Source of the DNA: Thamnaconus septentrionalis | Lineage: Eukaryota; Chordata; Actinopteri; Tetraodontiformes; Monacanthidae | DNA length: 64,000 nucleotides | Reading direction: 5' to 3' | Assembly (NCBI GenBank): GCA_009823395.1 | Contig: CM020510.1 | Span: forward strand, 18,974,773-19,038,772 | Part shown: positions 9,711 through 20,975 of the stretch, in pieces | Position numbering within the stretch: position 1 is the first letter of the stretch | Layout: the number at the start of each line of letters is the position of its first letter | The notes under the pieces: model-generated | The model's database searches: none | What the model was told of the DNA's origin: nothing | The model's input: only the letters and a program-made list of their open reading frames with translations | Program-made: the position numbers and the translations under genes

Positions 9711-12700
9711 AGTAATAAAAATATGTATATGCATTTCATGATGGAGTTTTGGTAGATGGAAAGACAAATTAAAGCGTTAAACTCTAATTTAAATAGGAAA
9801 GCAATACATTTAAGCAACGTGTAATTGTTGCAACTTCTTTTTGTCTTGCTGCAATATTGGATATATTTGTTTTAAACCACTCAAAAACAAAATTTCATTC
9901 AGCCAAAATAGCCAAACAGCCCTTAAAAAAAAGTAGTGAGAAAATGTTAAGATATAAGGTTTTCTCCCCCAAATATTTCTAATTACTAACTCCTCTCATC
10001 TCACGCTGAAGCCTCGCGGTGGAAGTCAATGAGCTTGCCTATGATCAGTTGCCTAGCAACTGCCCCCCCTTTTTTTTCTTTTAGAAAATGGTCATCGCAA
10101 TCACCTGAATGCTTTTAGATGACCGCTGCCGCCAGCAGCAGCACTGACGCGCCTCCCCGCGACAGGACGCGCGTTATTTAACATTGCTCCAAAAAAAAAA
10201 AACAACAAAGCGTATGTAAATCAAAGGAGATTTAAAATGTCAGGTCATTACTGGCACTGCTAGGAGCAGGGGGAAAAAAAAAAAAAAAAAAAAATGCTCA
10301 GGAAATCAATCAGCACTGCGTGTTCCTCGCTGCCACTCATCTTCGCTCTTTCTTTTACCTTCGCCAACTCCCGCTGTAGACGACTCAAACTCCGATGTCT
10401 CTTATTTAAATGAATGCCGGAGTCGAATGCATTTGTATGTGTGCACTTATGCCCCGCGAGCGCAGCCCCCTCCTTCATGCCATCAGCGGAGTCTCACAGA
10501 AGTGTGAGCGGGGGAAGCTCCGCGTGGTGGGCACTTTTTTTTTTTCTTTCTTTTTCTCTCCACAAGCAAAGTCAGTCTCTTTCATTCCACTTCCAAAAAT
10601 AACGTGTGGTCTGAATATCGCAAAATGCAGATTAAGTCGATCCCTGCTGGGAACTATCTTGTATTATGCAGCATACAGACTTTTTTCTTCTTCGTCTATC
10701 GCGCTGGTGTATGAAATTACTTTCTGCACCAGCACGTCAGGGGAAAAAAAAAAACAAAAAAAAAACGTTTTGGATGTTTTCACCAAATATTTTTTTTTTG
10801 CTTGTTTTGTTTTTCCGTCTTTTTTTTTTGTTTTTTGTTTGTTTTTTAAGATGCTATGAGCTAATCTACAGAGAGAACCTGAGAGCAGGTAGTTGGTTCG
10901 GGAAGCTAAAGGTGTCTTTATTTAACCATAATCAAAGTGTTTGTGTTGTCTCCGTCTAACAATAGACTTGCGTCAAAAGTCTCGTCTATGATCTCAAACC
11001 TCTGGAGCCTTGGGAGGCTACAGATGTCACGCAGTTATTGAGCTATTTTCAGCCGTTTCAGTCAAATTGATGACAAGAAAATCCATCTAGTGGATGTAAA
11101 TGTTTAGTCAGGTCTTAATGCACAGTTCAAAAAAGTATTTTTGAGAAATCTGATTTTTGGCATTTCAGCATTTCACCTCAGCGTGAGTGTGGCGCTAAAA
11201 AAAGAATTCTCGACAATCGAAGTCAGCGCCACAACAGTCAAATAATTTTCAGAAAAAGTTTTGGGGAAAAAAATAGATTTTTGAATGACAAGAAGAACAT
11301 TTTACCATATGCGGCTGCCTCTCAGCAAGGCATTATCATCTCTATCGGCCTAAATCTGTTCGCTCCTCCTCCTCAGAGGCAGAATTGTCTGTCCCATTTC
11401 GATGACGTAAAGTCGGATAAATGCGACCTGTTCGTTCAGACTGCAGTCCCCTGTCTTGAATACAGGTTGCATATGGGCATTAAAATTTGAATTTGGGCCA
11501 CATTTGCCTTCAGTCTGAATGGAGCCTAAATATTTCTCTGCAACCGATGTTGTGACTGTTTCATACAAAACCACGTGCAGTGTCAAAGTCAGTCGATATT
11601 TGCCACAAATGACTGCGGAGCTTTTAATGTTACTAAATCATTGAAATAAACAATTTGACAATTGTTTTACCATAAAGTTTTACCATCAGGTTTTATGTTT
11701 GGAAAATTGTTTCATAAAAATCAGTCTTGCCTTGTTAAAAGTCTCTGAGCAATTTACTATTGATCTTTTTTTTTTCTTCTTTTCTGAGGCAACAAAGACC
11801 TGTCTGGTATTTCACTTCTTTTTTTTATTGGTGCCTGAGAGGCTTTTGTAAAAACTTTTCAGCAATCAGTTTTCTTTCTTTCTTTTTCAAACCCAATTTC
11901 TGTTCAGATCAGTCAACAGACGCAAATTCCTTATTTTGAGTTGTGTGAAGTTTTCTGTGTGTTTTGTGTTCAGATTAAACTGTCTCTTTGTCCGGTGCTT
12001 TCGCCGTGTCTGTCAAAAGCAGTTGAGGGTCTACGGAGATCTTCCTTGTGAAACACTGCAAAACATTGGATCCGTATCCAAATTAGGACCACATATTCAA
12101 GTGATTTAATACGAAAAATCTGATTAGTGCTGTTCAGACTGTCACGTCAAAAATTGAAAAAAAGAAAAGAAAAGGAAAAGTTACATAAGTCTTTAAGTCT
12201 CGGCCACTTTTGCCTGCAGTTTGAGCGTAAATTGACTGTCGCGAGGACTTTGCTAGCGGTAGCGGCGAGGTGAGCTAATGGACGAGCATCTGGGTTCACA
12301 GAAGCGACAGGAACACAGAGAGAAGGAGTTTAAAAACAGAATGGGTGTCACGCTTTGATATTCCCGCGGCGTCTGGTGTAGCCAAGCGTGTATCAGCACT
12401 TCAGCTCTCCTGCCAGTTATTGGCTGATGAAACCGCAGTTGTTGTAAATGAAATTTAATCAAGGGGGGGGGGGGATCCGCACAGGCGAGCTGTGAAATTT
12501 CGTAATAAGCCTCGGTGTGTGCGTGCGTGCCTGCGTGTAAGAGTACTTACATTTGTCTTTGCACGCTGGTGAATGCGTACGCGGGGAAAATGATATAATC
12601 TTCAGCTTAAGTCAATAATAATATGCAAAGCAGCTCGGGCTCTTCCAGCTCCGGGGGTTAAGACATCAGCGCGAAAACTCTTCTAATCCTCCCATTTCCT

Positions 12701-13459
12701 CCGTGTTTACTCATTTTCCAGAAGCTCATTGAGCAGCTCGCCGCTGCTTTAAGGCTGCACCTTTTGTCAGTCCGTTATTAAAGCGCTGTGGAAATTGTCA
12801 CTTGCGTTGCCAAAGTTTTTGTTTTTTTTTTGTTTTTTTTTCTCCTTCTTCTTTTAAGCGAACCGCCGCTGCAGCGGTTTGGCAAATGAGCCTCACCTGA
12901 TGATTAAATCTGCTCGCTCCCTTGCGGTTAAATATAGGATTTGCGAAAGCTAATTTAAAGACTTGGAATTCCCAATGAGTTCGGTGATAAAAATACGCCG
13001 CTCACACTTACTGTAGGTCTCAGTCATAACACGCTCCCCCGTGTTTAGGAAACGTTCCACGTGTGCAGTATGACGTTGCCGCTGTGTTGACTGTAGAAAA
13101 CCAACTGTCCTGCGCCCTTGCGGCAAGATGACAGACATGTCTTTAGTGAGAGGACATCATTGGTTGAATCGGTGACACCAATTCAAACCTGTAAAAAGTT
13201 GGCCTTTGAAAAAAGTGGACTACTGGATTTAAAATTCAATTTATATAGATTTCAACTGTTTACCGGGAAATCTTTAGCTTTATTTATGTAAAATTGCGTC
13301 ATTTTTATTAGGTAGTAGTATTTTGTTGGATTTGTTCATCCATAAACACAGTACAGTGAGCAGTCCGGATGATTCGGAATCCTGGGAGACACTTTGGCTG
13401 TTCTCCAAGTCTGAGCGAGGTGATGAAAGAGTTAATTAGTCTTTGGAAGCAGCCGATTT
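9711..13459. other. Anonymous noncoding sequence
   Basis: No coding exon or identified transposon. It has a poly(A) run of about 21 at 10274-10294 and repeated T/A tracts around 10535-10850 that keep spurious frames open. A moderately complex stretch, possibly conserved noncoding, lies at about 12690-12960. Confidence 0.4.
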
Positions 13460-13479
13460 CTCTTTCTCTCTCTCTCTCT

Positions 13480-13523
<44 letters not shown>
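13460..13523. repeat. (TC)n microsatellite
   Basis: A nearly pure TC run with a few interruptions. The serine/leucine and arginine/glutamate ORFs across it are artefacts. Confidence 0.95.
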
Positions 13524-13525
<2 letters not shown>

Positions 13526-15689
13526 GGAATCTTTGCACTTTAGCTCTTGCCGGCGCGTGATGTCATCGCTTCTGAAGTCTTAACTCCTCTTAAACAGGTA
13601 GTGCGCTGATAAATCTAGCCCGGATTAGAGCCCCTCATCAAGCCTTCCAGGATTAAAACGCGCTAATCCTTGCTCACATTATCAATGCCTCTTCATCAAG
13701 ATGAAGGTCCCTGCGTGCGCGACGAGCGCAGGTGAAGGCAGATTTAAGGCTCCCCGGCCCTCCTGACCGCTTTCCCTGCCCAGCCCAGCAGCGCCGAGAA
13801 TAAAATTTGTGACATTGCGCGCGATTATTGCGTCTAGTCACGCTGATGACATGTCAGTGAAATGAGTTGCACTTAATTCAGGCTTTAAAAAGTCTGACTT
13901 TTGTGTGGCGTGGAGGCCGTTGTCTCTCTGTTTTGGCAAAAAAAAAAAAGAGAATTTTATATTATGTAAAAATGTAGCTGGAGAATCAAACCTTTCCATC
14001 ATGCATTTCTCGTAAGGGGCTAATCAGCTCGAGTACCTTGTTATCTGCATAACACAAAAGGTGAGAGACAGAGGGCAGCAAACCGGACGTGCGCCACTTC
14101 TCAGGTGTTCTGCTCTGTGCCGCGACCTTGAGGTGAAAAGAGGAAGCAGCCTCCAAAACTTGCAGTCGCGTTAGTTTAGACGTGACGAATCAATCGGCAT
14201 TCAATAGCGTCGTCCTCTTCTGGACCCATTTTGCCATTAGAGCAGCTCCGCAGGACTGATGTACGAACAGAGTCTGCAGATCTCAGCCCGCTTAGCCCTC
14301 TGTTTGCAGCGGGCAGTTTTCTGCTGATGCTTTGTTGGATCTTCCACGTGTTTGAAAGGGGAGACAAGCAAAGTGGTGGCACAGCGGTTCCATGAGGGCG
14401 GAGCAAACACCTGGTGGGAGGTGTTGTGGTTAACCTGTGCCCTTTATGGCATCACAAAAGGCTGATTCTTACAATTATGTGTTTCAGCGTAAAGCTAATT
14501 CTGAAAGTGAGACCAGCAAAAGAAGTAGAGCTTTGATGTTTCTCATTAGTCTCTTGTTGTTCTTATATCACATAGAGCCCAATCAAATCTGGTAAGTCGG
14601 GTTTTGCATTTGTTGAACAGATTTCAGTGAAAGGATTGCCGACTTCCTTGTCTCTCACTTGTCTATCAATAATCCTTCTGTCTCAGAGATTCCCCCCCCC
14701 AAACTGAACTTCAGCTCTCTTGTAATTAAAAGCAGTTTCTTCAATAAGTCCAGGCAAGGCAAGTGTTTATTTGCCCTCCGATGAACTCGCACAAATCACA
14801 CAAGACATTATAGAAATACAGATCCCTATAATCTACTTTCTTTCATTAGCAGTTCTACAATTACGACCATCGCGAGTCTCAAAATAAATCGGTCCATCAT
14901 TAAGCACTGACCTCAGGTTAGTTGCGCCCAAGGCCTCCAACTGAAGTGGTTGCAGGATCTTAATTAGGAGTGAAGGAAGGTCTGAAAGTTGTCATCGCAT
15001 TTCTGTTTCACAGCAACACCAAGTAAATGAGTTTCAAAATCATTTCCGCACTTCTTTGACTGGAACGGCAGCCCTGCCATTGAGTCAGTGCGCCACTCTG
15101 GCCTTGTATAAGAGTATATAACTTTGGTCGCCTGCCCAGCACCCTCTCATGAGAACACGTCTGTGCAGTCTTGGACAGGCGCTAGTTCCACAGTGAGCTA
15201 CATTTGCTCTCAGGCCGGCCAGGGACGCTGCGTCACTGGAGACGTTCTCCCCGAAGAACCTGATGAACTTTTTATATTTAATGCTCTTGAACAGTGGACA
15301 TATTCTTTTGAAACTATTAGTTTAACTCAGGAAAAACAACCTAAGCGCTGTAAAAGGCAATATTAAACACCGACGTGGCTCTGTTGTTTACTCTGTGCTG
15401 TCAGAGAATTTTCAGGGTCTTTCTGATTTTTCTTCCCCCTCCGTTAAAAACGCTGCTCTGTGCTGCTCTGCTGCTTTCTTTGTCACTCGCAGAAAACCTG
15501 TTTTTTTGGGAGCCGCTCTGAGAGGAAAACAACAACAACAACAAAAAAAAATCACCTTTTCTTTACTTGCAGAATTCACACAGCGTCGTTTGAGAGCTTT
15601 TGACCGCAAGGACACGCGCGTCAACCTGGCGTCCGTCCGTGTGATTTTTTTATTTATTTTTTTTTTCCATGCGAGGGAAATTTAATGAA
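13524..15689. other. Anonymous noncoding sequence
   Basis: No exon or transposon recognised. The stretch 13590-13880 is complex and compositionally unlike the surrounding AT-rich DNA. It could be a conserved noncoding element, but there is no direct proof. Confidence 0.35.
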
Positions 15690-15845
15690 GCCCTATTGCG
15701 GCGGGCCTCTCAATTAGCCCTCTCCCTGAGCATTGAAAGGTTACACCGGTCTTGATTTACAACCGCTCTCCGGGGTTAAGGCGAATATGACCTAACATAA
15801 TAATGAAAACCATAGCTTGCTTTCCATGAATATATTGCCACTCGG
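15690..15845. promoter_or_regulatory. Candidate conserved noncoding element
   Basis: Complex sequence with no simple repeats, containing homeodomain-type CAATTAG and CCATGAATAT words and a GATTTAC word. The ORFs on the two strands overlap freely, which argues against coding. I infer regulatory constraint only from texture, and no alignment was possible. Confidence 0.25.
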
Positions 15846-15949
15846 CGCCAAAGATAAATGCGCGGAGCCGGGGGATGAACTGCCGGAGACCCAAGTGCCT
15901 CATCATCATTTTTTGGCAAAGGAGCAGGAATGGGCTGCGGAGAGTGATG

Positions 15950-16330
15950 GTTCTCTCCGTGTTAATGATCCCGTTCGCCTGGAGTGCTCGGGCTACAAGG
16001 AGATCACGGCGGGCACGTACGTGCGCACGTCTCGCCCGCGCGCCCGTAAGCCATGGCCGCCGTCCCGGGCTCCGCTCAGCCAGCTCTTTTTCGCTCTCCC
16101 TCACTCTTTGTGAATTCACGCTACGGCGTCTTGGCAAGCCAAACCCCCCCACCGAGAATCGTTCCTCCGCCCCGCCTCCCCGCGCTAGCCAAGCCAAGCC
16201 GCGTCTCGGTCGGGAAAGGAGTGAGCCTGCGCAGATTAGCTCTGCGTGATGAACATGTGTCGGTTTTGCTCCCCGGTGGCGCTAGCGGCAATGTACCACG
16301 CAGCTGTCGCCGCCTCCAGGAGGAGGTTTA
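15950..16330. promoter_or_regulatory. CpG-rich island-like block
   Basis: Dense CpG dinucleotides (for example around 16000-16060 and 16160-16230), a CCCCGCCTCCCCGC GC-box-like word near 16170, and a GCCTGCGCAGA word near 16228 that resembles an NRF-1 half-site. Frames are open on both strands as expected for CpG-rich DNA, with no domain similarity. An unmethylated promoter or 5' exon of a gene on either strand is possible. No TATA box or defined transcription start can be assigned. Confidence 0.4.
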
Positions 16331-16434
16331 GTTTTTTTTTGGTTTTTTTTGGGGAGGGGAATAAATAAACTTGAAAATCCAGCTCAGACTAACATTTACT
16401 GCAGTGTTGTCAGTGTTGTATGACATAAGAGGTG

Positions 16435-16710
16435 ATAGATAGATAGATTAGATTAGATATCAATTCTTGGGGTCACGATTCGATTATAAATCAATTTTTT
16501 CGATTCAACTCGATTCAAAATAGATTTTTTTTTTTTGCCATTCAAAAACATTTTTTTCCGATTCAAAACGATTCTCTATTCATTCAATACATAGAATCCA
16601 TTTTTTTTTTTTTTTTTTGAAAATGAGAATCGATACTGAATCAAACAACGTGATTCTCACGTTGTTTGATTCACACCCTGATGGATGGATGGATAGATAG
16701 ATAGATAGAT
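16435..16710. repeat. GATA-flanked AT-rich element with terminal hairpin
   Basis: Bounded by (GATA/GATTA) repeats at 16435-16457 and (GGAT/AGAT)n at 16680-16710. The interior has CGATTCGATT-type words recurring through 16480-16580 and a long T run at 16601-16618. It ends in a perfect 17-bp hairpin (16637-16673), followed by TTCACACCCTG. Words of the type GATTCGATTCAAAA are common in fish transposon ends, so this is probably a MITE fragment, but I could not find its partner terminus. Confidence 0.5.
16637..16673. other. Perfect 17-bp hairpin, 3-nt loop
   Basis: TGAATCAAACAACGTGA at 16637-16653, TTC, then the exact reverse complement at 16657-16673. Confidence 0.85.
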
Positions 16711-16874
16711 GAGATAGTTCTCACTCCTTTTTGGATGTGCTATATGGGTCAAAATTATTCATTATGATTATTATTTCTTGGGTGTTTGACACTATTTATT
16801 TTTGTTGTTGTTGTTTTTGATATTTTGCATAAATTGTTTTGTTGATTTGCACAGAAGCTATTCGAAATAAATAT

Positions 16875-16899
16875 TATTCATTCATTCATTCATTCATTC

Positions 16900-16935
<36 letters not shown>
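16875..16935. repeat. (ATTC)n then (GATA)n compound microsatellite
   Basis: ATTC units at 16875-16900 run straight into GATA units at 16901-16935. Confidence 0.9.
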
Positions 16936-16985
16936 GCACTTTATTGATCCCAGATTTGGAAACTCAGCTGTTGCAGCACTAATAA
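16936..16985 (-). mobile_element. 3' end of a non-LTR retroposon
   Basis: The words GCACTTTATTGATCCC followed by a GGAAACTCAG word next to a GATA run form the 3' terminus of a fish non-LTR element read on the minus strand, the GATA run being its tail. Only this end is present. The body, if any, is not recognisable beyond about 16985. Confidence 0.5.
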
Positions 16986-17569
16986 CAACTAACAAGCAAT
17001 GCAGACCTCACCCCAACCACCGGAAGGAGTCTCAAGTGAATTAAATTAGGACTAATGAACAAGAGCAAGGCACGAAAAGGCGGTCGGTTGCGCACTTGTG
17101 CATAATTTGCCATTGACTTTGAAAATTGAAAAAGGATTTCTTGAAGCGTTCCTATGGACAAAGAAACTGCTTTAAACCTGATGTGTTGGTTTGCTGCGGT
17201 TGCCATGGTCACACTGATCCCTCATTTTGAGGATTTAGAGATTTGGATTGGATGCTAATACCTAATTTACATTTGTCCATATTTAATGCTGGCTGTGCTT
17301 AACTGAGTGGCAGCAGAGCAAAAAAAGTAAGGCTTTCATCTGCACGCCGCATCTCTGAGCTCTGCTGTGTAACTTTTTCCCCCGTTTGGTGTTTCTAGGT
17401 TCTCGCGTGCAAGTTTTTCCTGCCGTACGCGCAGGGGAAGAGCAGCCAGCATGACAGCCATTAAAACCCTTTGTGCGCAAACACCACAAATTACCTCAAA
17501 AACAGCCACCGTGTCGGACCGTTCGTCCGTCGCCGGCCGCGCCTGCGTTTCCAAGTGCAAGCGCTATTT
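16986..17569. other. Anonymous noncoding sequence
   Basis: No exon or repeat recognised. Confidence 0.35.
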
Positions 17570-17700
17570 CCTGGTGCCCCAATTAAAATTGCCCATCTTC
17601 ACTGTAAATTAACGAGTTAAGAATTCCTACATGCTTCCCTGCTCCCAGCCCCGGCCATTAATCACCCGGGAATTTACCCCCCCTCTTTTTTTTTGCAAGG
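17570..17700. promoter_or_regulatory. Candidate conserved noncoding element with TAAT words
   Basis: Contains CCAATTAAAATT, TAAATTAACGAG and CCATTAATCACCC words within about 100 bp, clustering homeodomain-type TAAT cores in otherwise GC-balanced complex sequence. Inference from texture only. Confidence 0.25.
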
Positions 17701-17899
17701 ATGATTGCAGTGATGGTTGTTTATGAAAGTCAGGAAGTGCATGGGAAAAAGTGCAGTGGAGTGGATTTCACTTCTCCGTAAAAACAGCTCTTCGGCGCTT
17801 CAGCACTGCAAGGGAAAAAACAAAAAGACAAGCGAGGAGAAACCCAGTGGTTCCAACCTGATTCCTCGAAATCTGTCAGTTTCCAATCATGGCTTTGAT

Positions 17900-18160
17900 G
17901 CTGAATTCAGGTCTGGAAGAGACACGGATCTGACATCGGTGCGCCGCACATGGAGCAGCGAGTGCCGCCACTCTGACGGCCACCTTTCCGAAGCCACCTC
18001 GAGAATTCCACCAGCAGCCGGCCGACCACCTGCCTGAGCCGGACTGCGTTTCCGGCCGTGCTCGCGCTGTGCGTCGGTGATGCGGCGATGAAGGAGCGGG
18101 AGGAGCTCTAAGGGAGCCTGGGAGGGACACACAACGGCTTTTGTCTCAGCACGATCTGGT
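17900..18160. promoter_or_regulatory. CpG-rich block
   Basis: CpG-rich sequence immediately upstream of a pyrimidine-rich tract. Overlapping open frames on both strands have no domain similarity. It could be a promoter or a non-coding first exon. No TATA box is evident, and no splice donor stands out strongly enough to call an exon. Confidence 0.3.
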
Positions 18161-18165
18161 CTTTC

Positions 18166-18167
<2 letters not shown>

Positions 18168-18198
<31 letters not shown>

Positions 18199-18460
18199 TC
18201 TCTCTCTTTTTTTTTTTTACCTCCGCATCCCCATCGCCCTCTTCCCCATCCCTCCTCTTCCTCTCTTCCCTCCGTGCTAACACTTCACCTGCTTTCATGT
18301 CCGGGTCTCCTCCCTCCCTCCTCCCTCCTTCCCCTCTCAGCGCCCTGCTTCTCTTTTGCAGCCGTAATCATTGTTAACCCTTCCACCACCTCCACCTTTT
18401 TGAACTCTCTCGACTCTTTTCCACTCTCGCCGTCCCTTCCGCACCCCCCCCCAAGTTTTC
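18168..18460. repeat. (CT)n microsatellite and pyrimidine-rich tract
   Basis: A CT dinucleotide run at 18168-18207 leads into about 250 bases that are overwhelmingly C and T on the plus strand. A TCTTTTGCAG acceptor-like word lies at about 18352-18361, but no coding sequence follows it. Confidence 0.7.
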
Positions 18461-18732
18461 AACTCCGCCCAACCCCTAACAGTGTTTCCAATACTCCGGC
18501 GCGCTCGCTAATCAAGGTGCCTCGTGTCCTGTCCACCACCCCACCACCACCACCCCCCAGCCTCCGGCAATTGCAATGTATATGAAGCGGACGTGACCTA
18601 TCTTTTAACTCCCCCTTCAAAGACCAGGTGTGGCGCAGGTTTGAAGGCGTCGACGGGGATCGGTTCAGCGAGAGGCGAAAGGCGCGTCGGACGAGTTCTG
18701 CCACCCGTCAGAAGCCTCTCTGGGAGAGCCGT

Positions 18733-18763
18733 GAATTTGCATTTTCCAGAGAAATGCAAATTC
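18733..18763. promoter_or_regulatory. Inverted pair of octamer (POU) sites
   Basis: GAATTTGCATTT at 18733-18744 and its exact reverse complement at 18752-18763 are separated by 7 bp. Each arm holds a complete POU octamer (ATTTGCAT at 18735-18742, ATGCAAAT at 18754-18761), so the two sites face each other. Confidence 0.55.
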
Positions 18764-20478
18764 TCCCGAGACACGTATGACTCACTTTTCATGCCAAGTG
18801 TAAAAAAAAAAAAAATGAAAAAAGAATCTCCTCAATCATGCAGATGATGTAAAAGAGTGTAGAAGGTTTTTGAAAATTGCGCGCACTGGTTTTTTTTTTT
18901 TTTTTTTTTTTTTAAGCAGGTGAAAAAGGCACAGAATGCGCAGCTTTTTTGAGTCCGCCCTCCTTTGTGACAAGAGTAAAATGAGTTTAAAATCTATTTC
19001 GTTATTTCAGTTGTTTGAAACAAAGACACCCTTGAAATTCTCTTTTTCCATCTCTTTGTTACAAAAGCACTGCTTACACACAGGCTTAATGATATGAGCT
19101 AATGATGACTTTTAAAAGCACAGTGACACGGTTCTTAACCTGATGACACAACGGCAAAAAGCTAAATATATACGAATGAATTTAACTCGATAATAAAAGA
19201 AAATGAAGCGAGATAAAACAGAATGAAATGACTTCAAAACAGCACTCATCAGATAACCTGCTGCTGCAACGCAGCATAATTAAGCCACGTAATCTCATTT
19301 TGCCAACAGTGAAGTAAAGCAGCTATTAATCACGTCCACGTGAGCTACAACAGGCCGACAAAAGGCTTTACGGGGGGGAAGTAAACTGTAGCTACACTAT
19401 TATTGTGGACACGGCTCGCGGCATGTTTACCTGCTGAAAATAGCATAAACCTCCGCAGAGGAACACTTTGTTAGTCAGGAAATGAACCTGTCTTTCTTCC
19501 CGCTGAACTGATAACTAGGGCAAAATAAATTTATATGTGAAGCATTTATGTGTGTGCACTACCTGGAACTAGTGTGGTTGTATGGGCTTTCACTCATTAA
19601 TAATATTTCAACTTTTTTTTTTAAAACATAACATCGATCAATCTTTTTTGTCTGTCTGTCTGTCTGTCTGTCTGTATGATGCAAACATACCATTCTGTCA
19701 TTTTGTGACAACACTGAAGAAATATCTTCTTATTTAAAATACATCGATGTAATAGCAACACCAAGCCAGCCGGCATTTGCCGTCTTACCACCAATCTAAT
19801 AACACTAATACAAGCTTTGCGATGCCGTCTTTAATGAAGATGCACGAAATATACACATTTTCGTGGCGAGCTGGCGACTTCGCAGAAAGGCTAATTGGCG
19901 AGAAGGATAGCTTGGAGATGAACTAACAGAATCCTGGCCAACTGGTGATGCGCTCGCGCAGCCGGCAGCAGTGCTCAGAAAAAAGAGAGAGAGAGAGAAA
20001 AAAATACGAGCGTGAGAAATATATATTTTAAAGAGAGCAGGAAGCTGAGGATGTAGGTGTGACATCTTGATACACGGCGCGCATACGAGGAAGGCGCTTT
20101 AAAGAAACCGCTTCATCCCGCTGACTTTCTGACTCAACCCTCGCTCGCGCTTCGCTTCGACACAACCGTCCGTGTCGCGGCGAGACCGACCGGGTGCAGG
20201 CGTTTACACCAGAGATCCCGACGAACTTGACTTCTTCCTTCACCTCTTGTATCTTGTGCCTTACACTCAAGCCGGAAAAAAACATTTAACTGGCTGGTTG
20301 CATTAAAAAAACAAAAATGAAAAAACAAAAAAACCCGAAGAGCAGGATGCTCTCGTGTCTTATTAAATCTGTGAAATGAAGAGCTTTGCGTTTTCGTGTT
20401 GTTCAAATGTCGGCATGTGTTTCGCAAACGCTGATGAGAGGTAGCTGGTGCAAGATGACTGATGTCACTTTATGGTTG
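18764..20478. other. Anonymous noncoding sequence
   Basis: Includes a T run at 18890-18913 and a (TCTG)6 run at 19651-19674. The 20040-20220 part is CpG-containing. No exon or transposon recognised. Confidence 0.4.
19650..19675. repeat. (TCTG)n microsatellite
   Basis: Six TCTG units. Confidence 0.9.
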
Positions 20479-20486
20479 GCTCAAAC

Positions 20487-20975
20487 CAGTGTTGGCGAGT
20501 AATCTATTACTAAGTAATGCACTACTGTAATTAAACTACTTTTTGAGTAACGGAATAATGTAACTAGATTATTGTGGCAAAGCTGGTAATAATATCATCA
20601 TTACTTTATCAAGTAACAATTTCGTTACTTTTCCGAAATCTTCTAATTATTTTAACGATATGGGCTGTGCAAAAGGCACCAGTGCTGTGCATGAGTTTGT
20701 TCTGTGAAATGTGCAGTTTGTGTTCAGAGAGCAAACATTCATTCATGTTAAGAGGACAGAGGCAATATTTGGAATTGCAAAATTTGCACTTTAATAAAGC
20801 ACCGAGCAACTTTTACTTTATCTTTTTTTTTTTTAACTAAAGTAATTTGCAATGTAATTAGTTAATTGATTACTTATGGAACAACGTATTTAAAGAAGTA
20901 ATTAGATTACTTTATTAAAGAGTAATCAGTCATCAGTAGTTGCATTAGTTTTATGGAGTAATCCCAACAACACTG
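20487..20975. mobile_element. hAT-type non-autonomous transposon, 489 bp
   Basis: The left end is CAGTGTTGG and the right end CCAACAACACTG, an imperfect inverted pair. Flanking 8-bp duplications are GCTCAAAC (20479-20486) and GTTCAAAC (20976-20983), one mismatch. Next to the termini are inverted arms rich in AGTAAT, GTAATTA and GATTACTT words, as in the abundant 'CAGTGTTGGGAGTAAC' fish family. The middle holds a short open frame without transposase similarity. Terminal divergence suggests an old copy. Confidence 0.85.

Noticed and set aside
10410..10959. 149-codon open frame with phenylalanine- and lysine-rich stretches
   Set aside because: Produced by T and A homopolymers. There is no conserved motif.
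15757..16331. Long overlapping open frames, including a 146-codon frame on the minus strand
   Set aside because: CpG-rich DNA depletes stop codons in several frames at once. The translations are arginine/alanine-rich and do not resemble proteins.
20574..20840. 88-codon open frame
   Set aside because: Lies wholly inside the hAT element at 20487-20975 and has no transposase motif.
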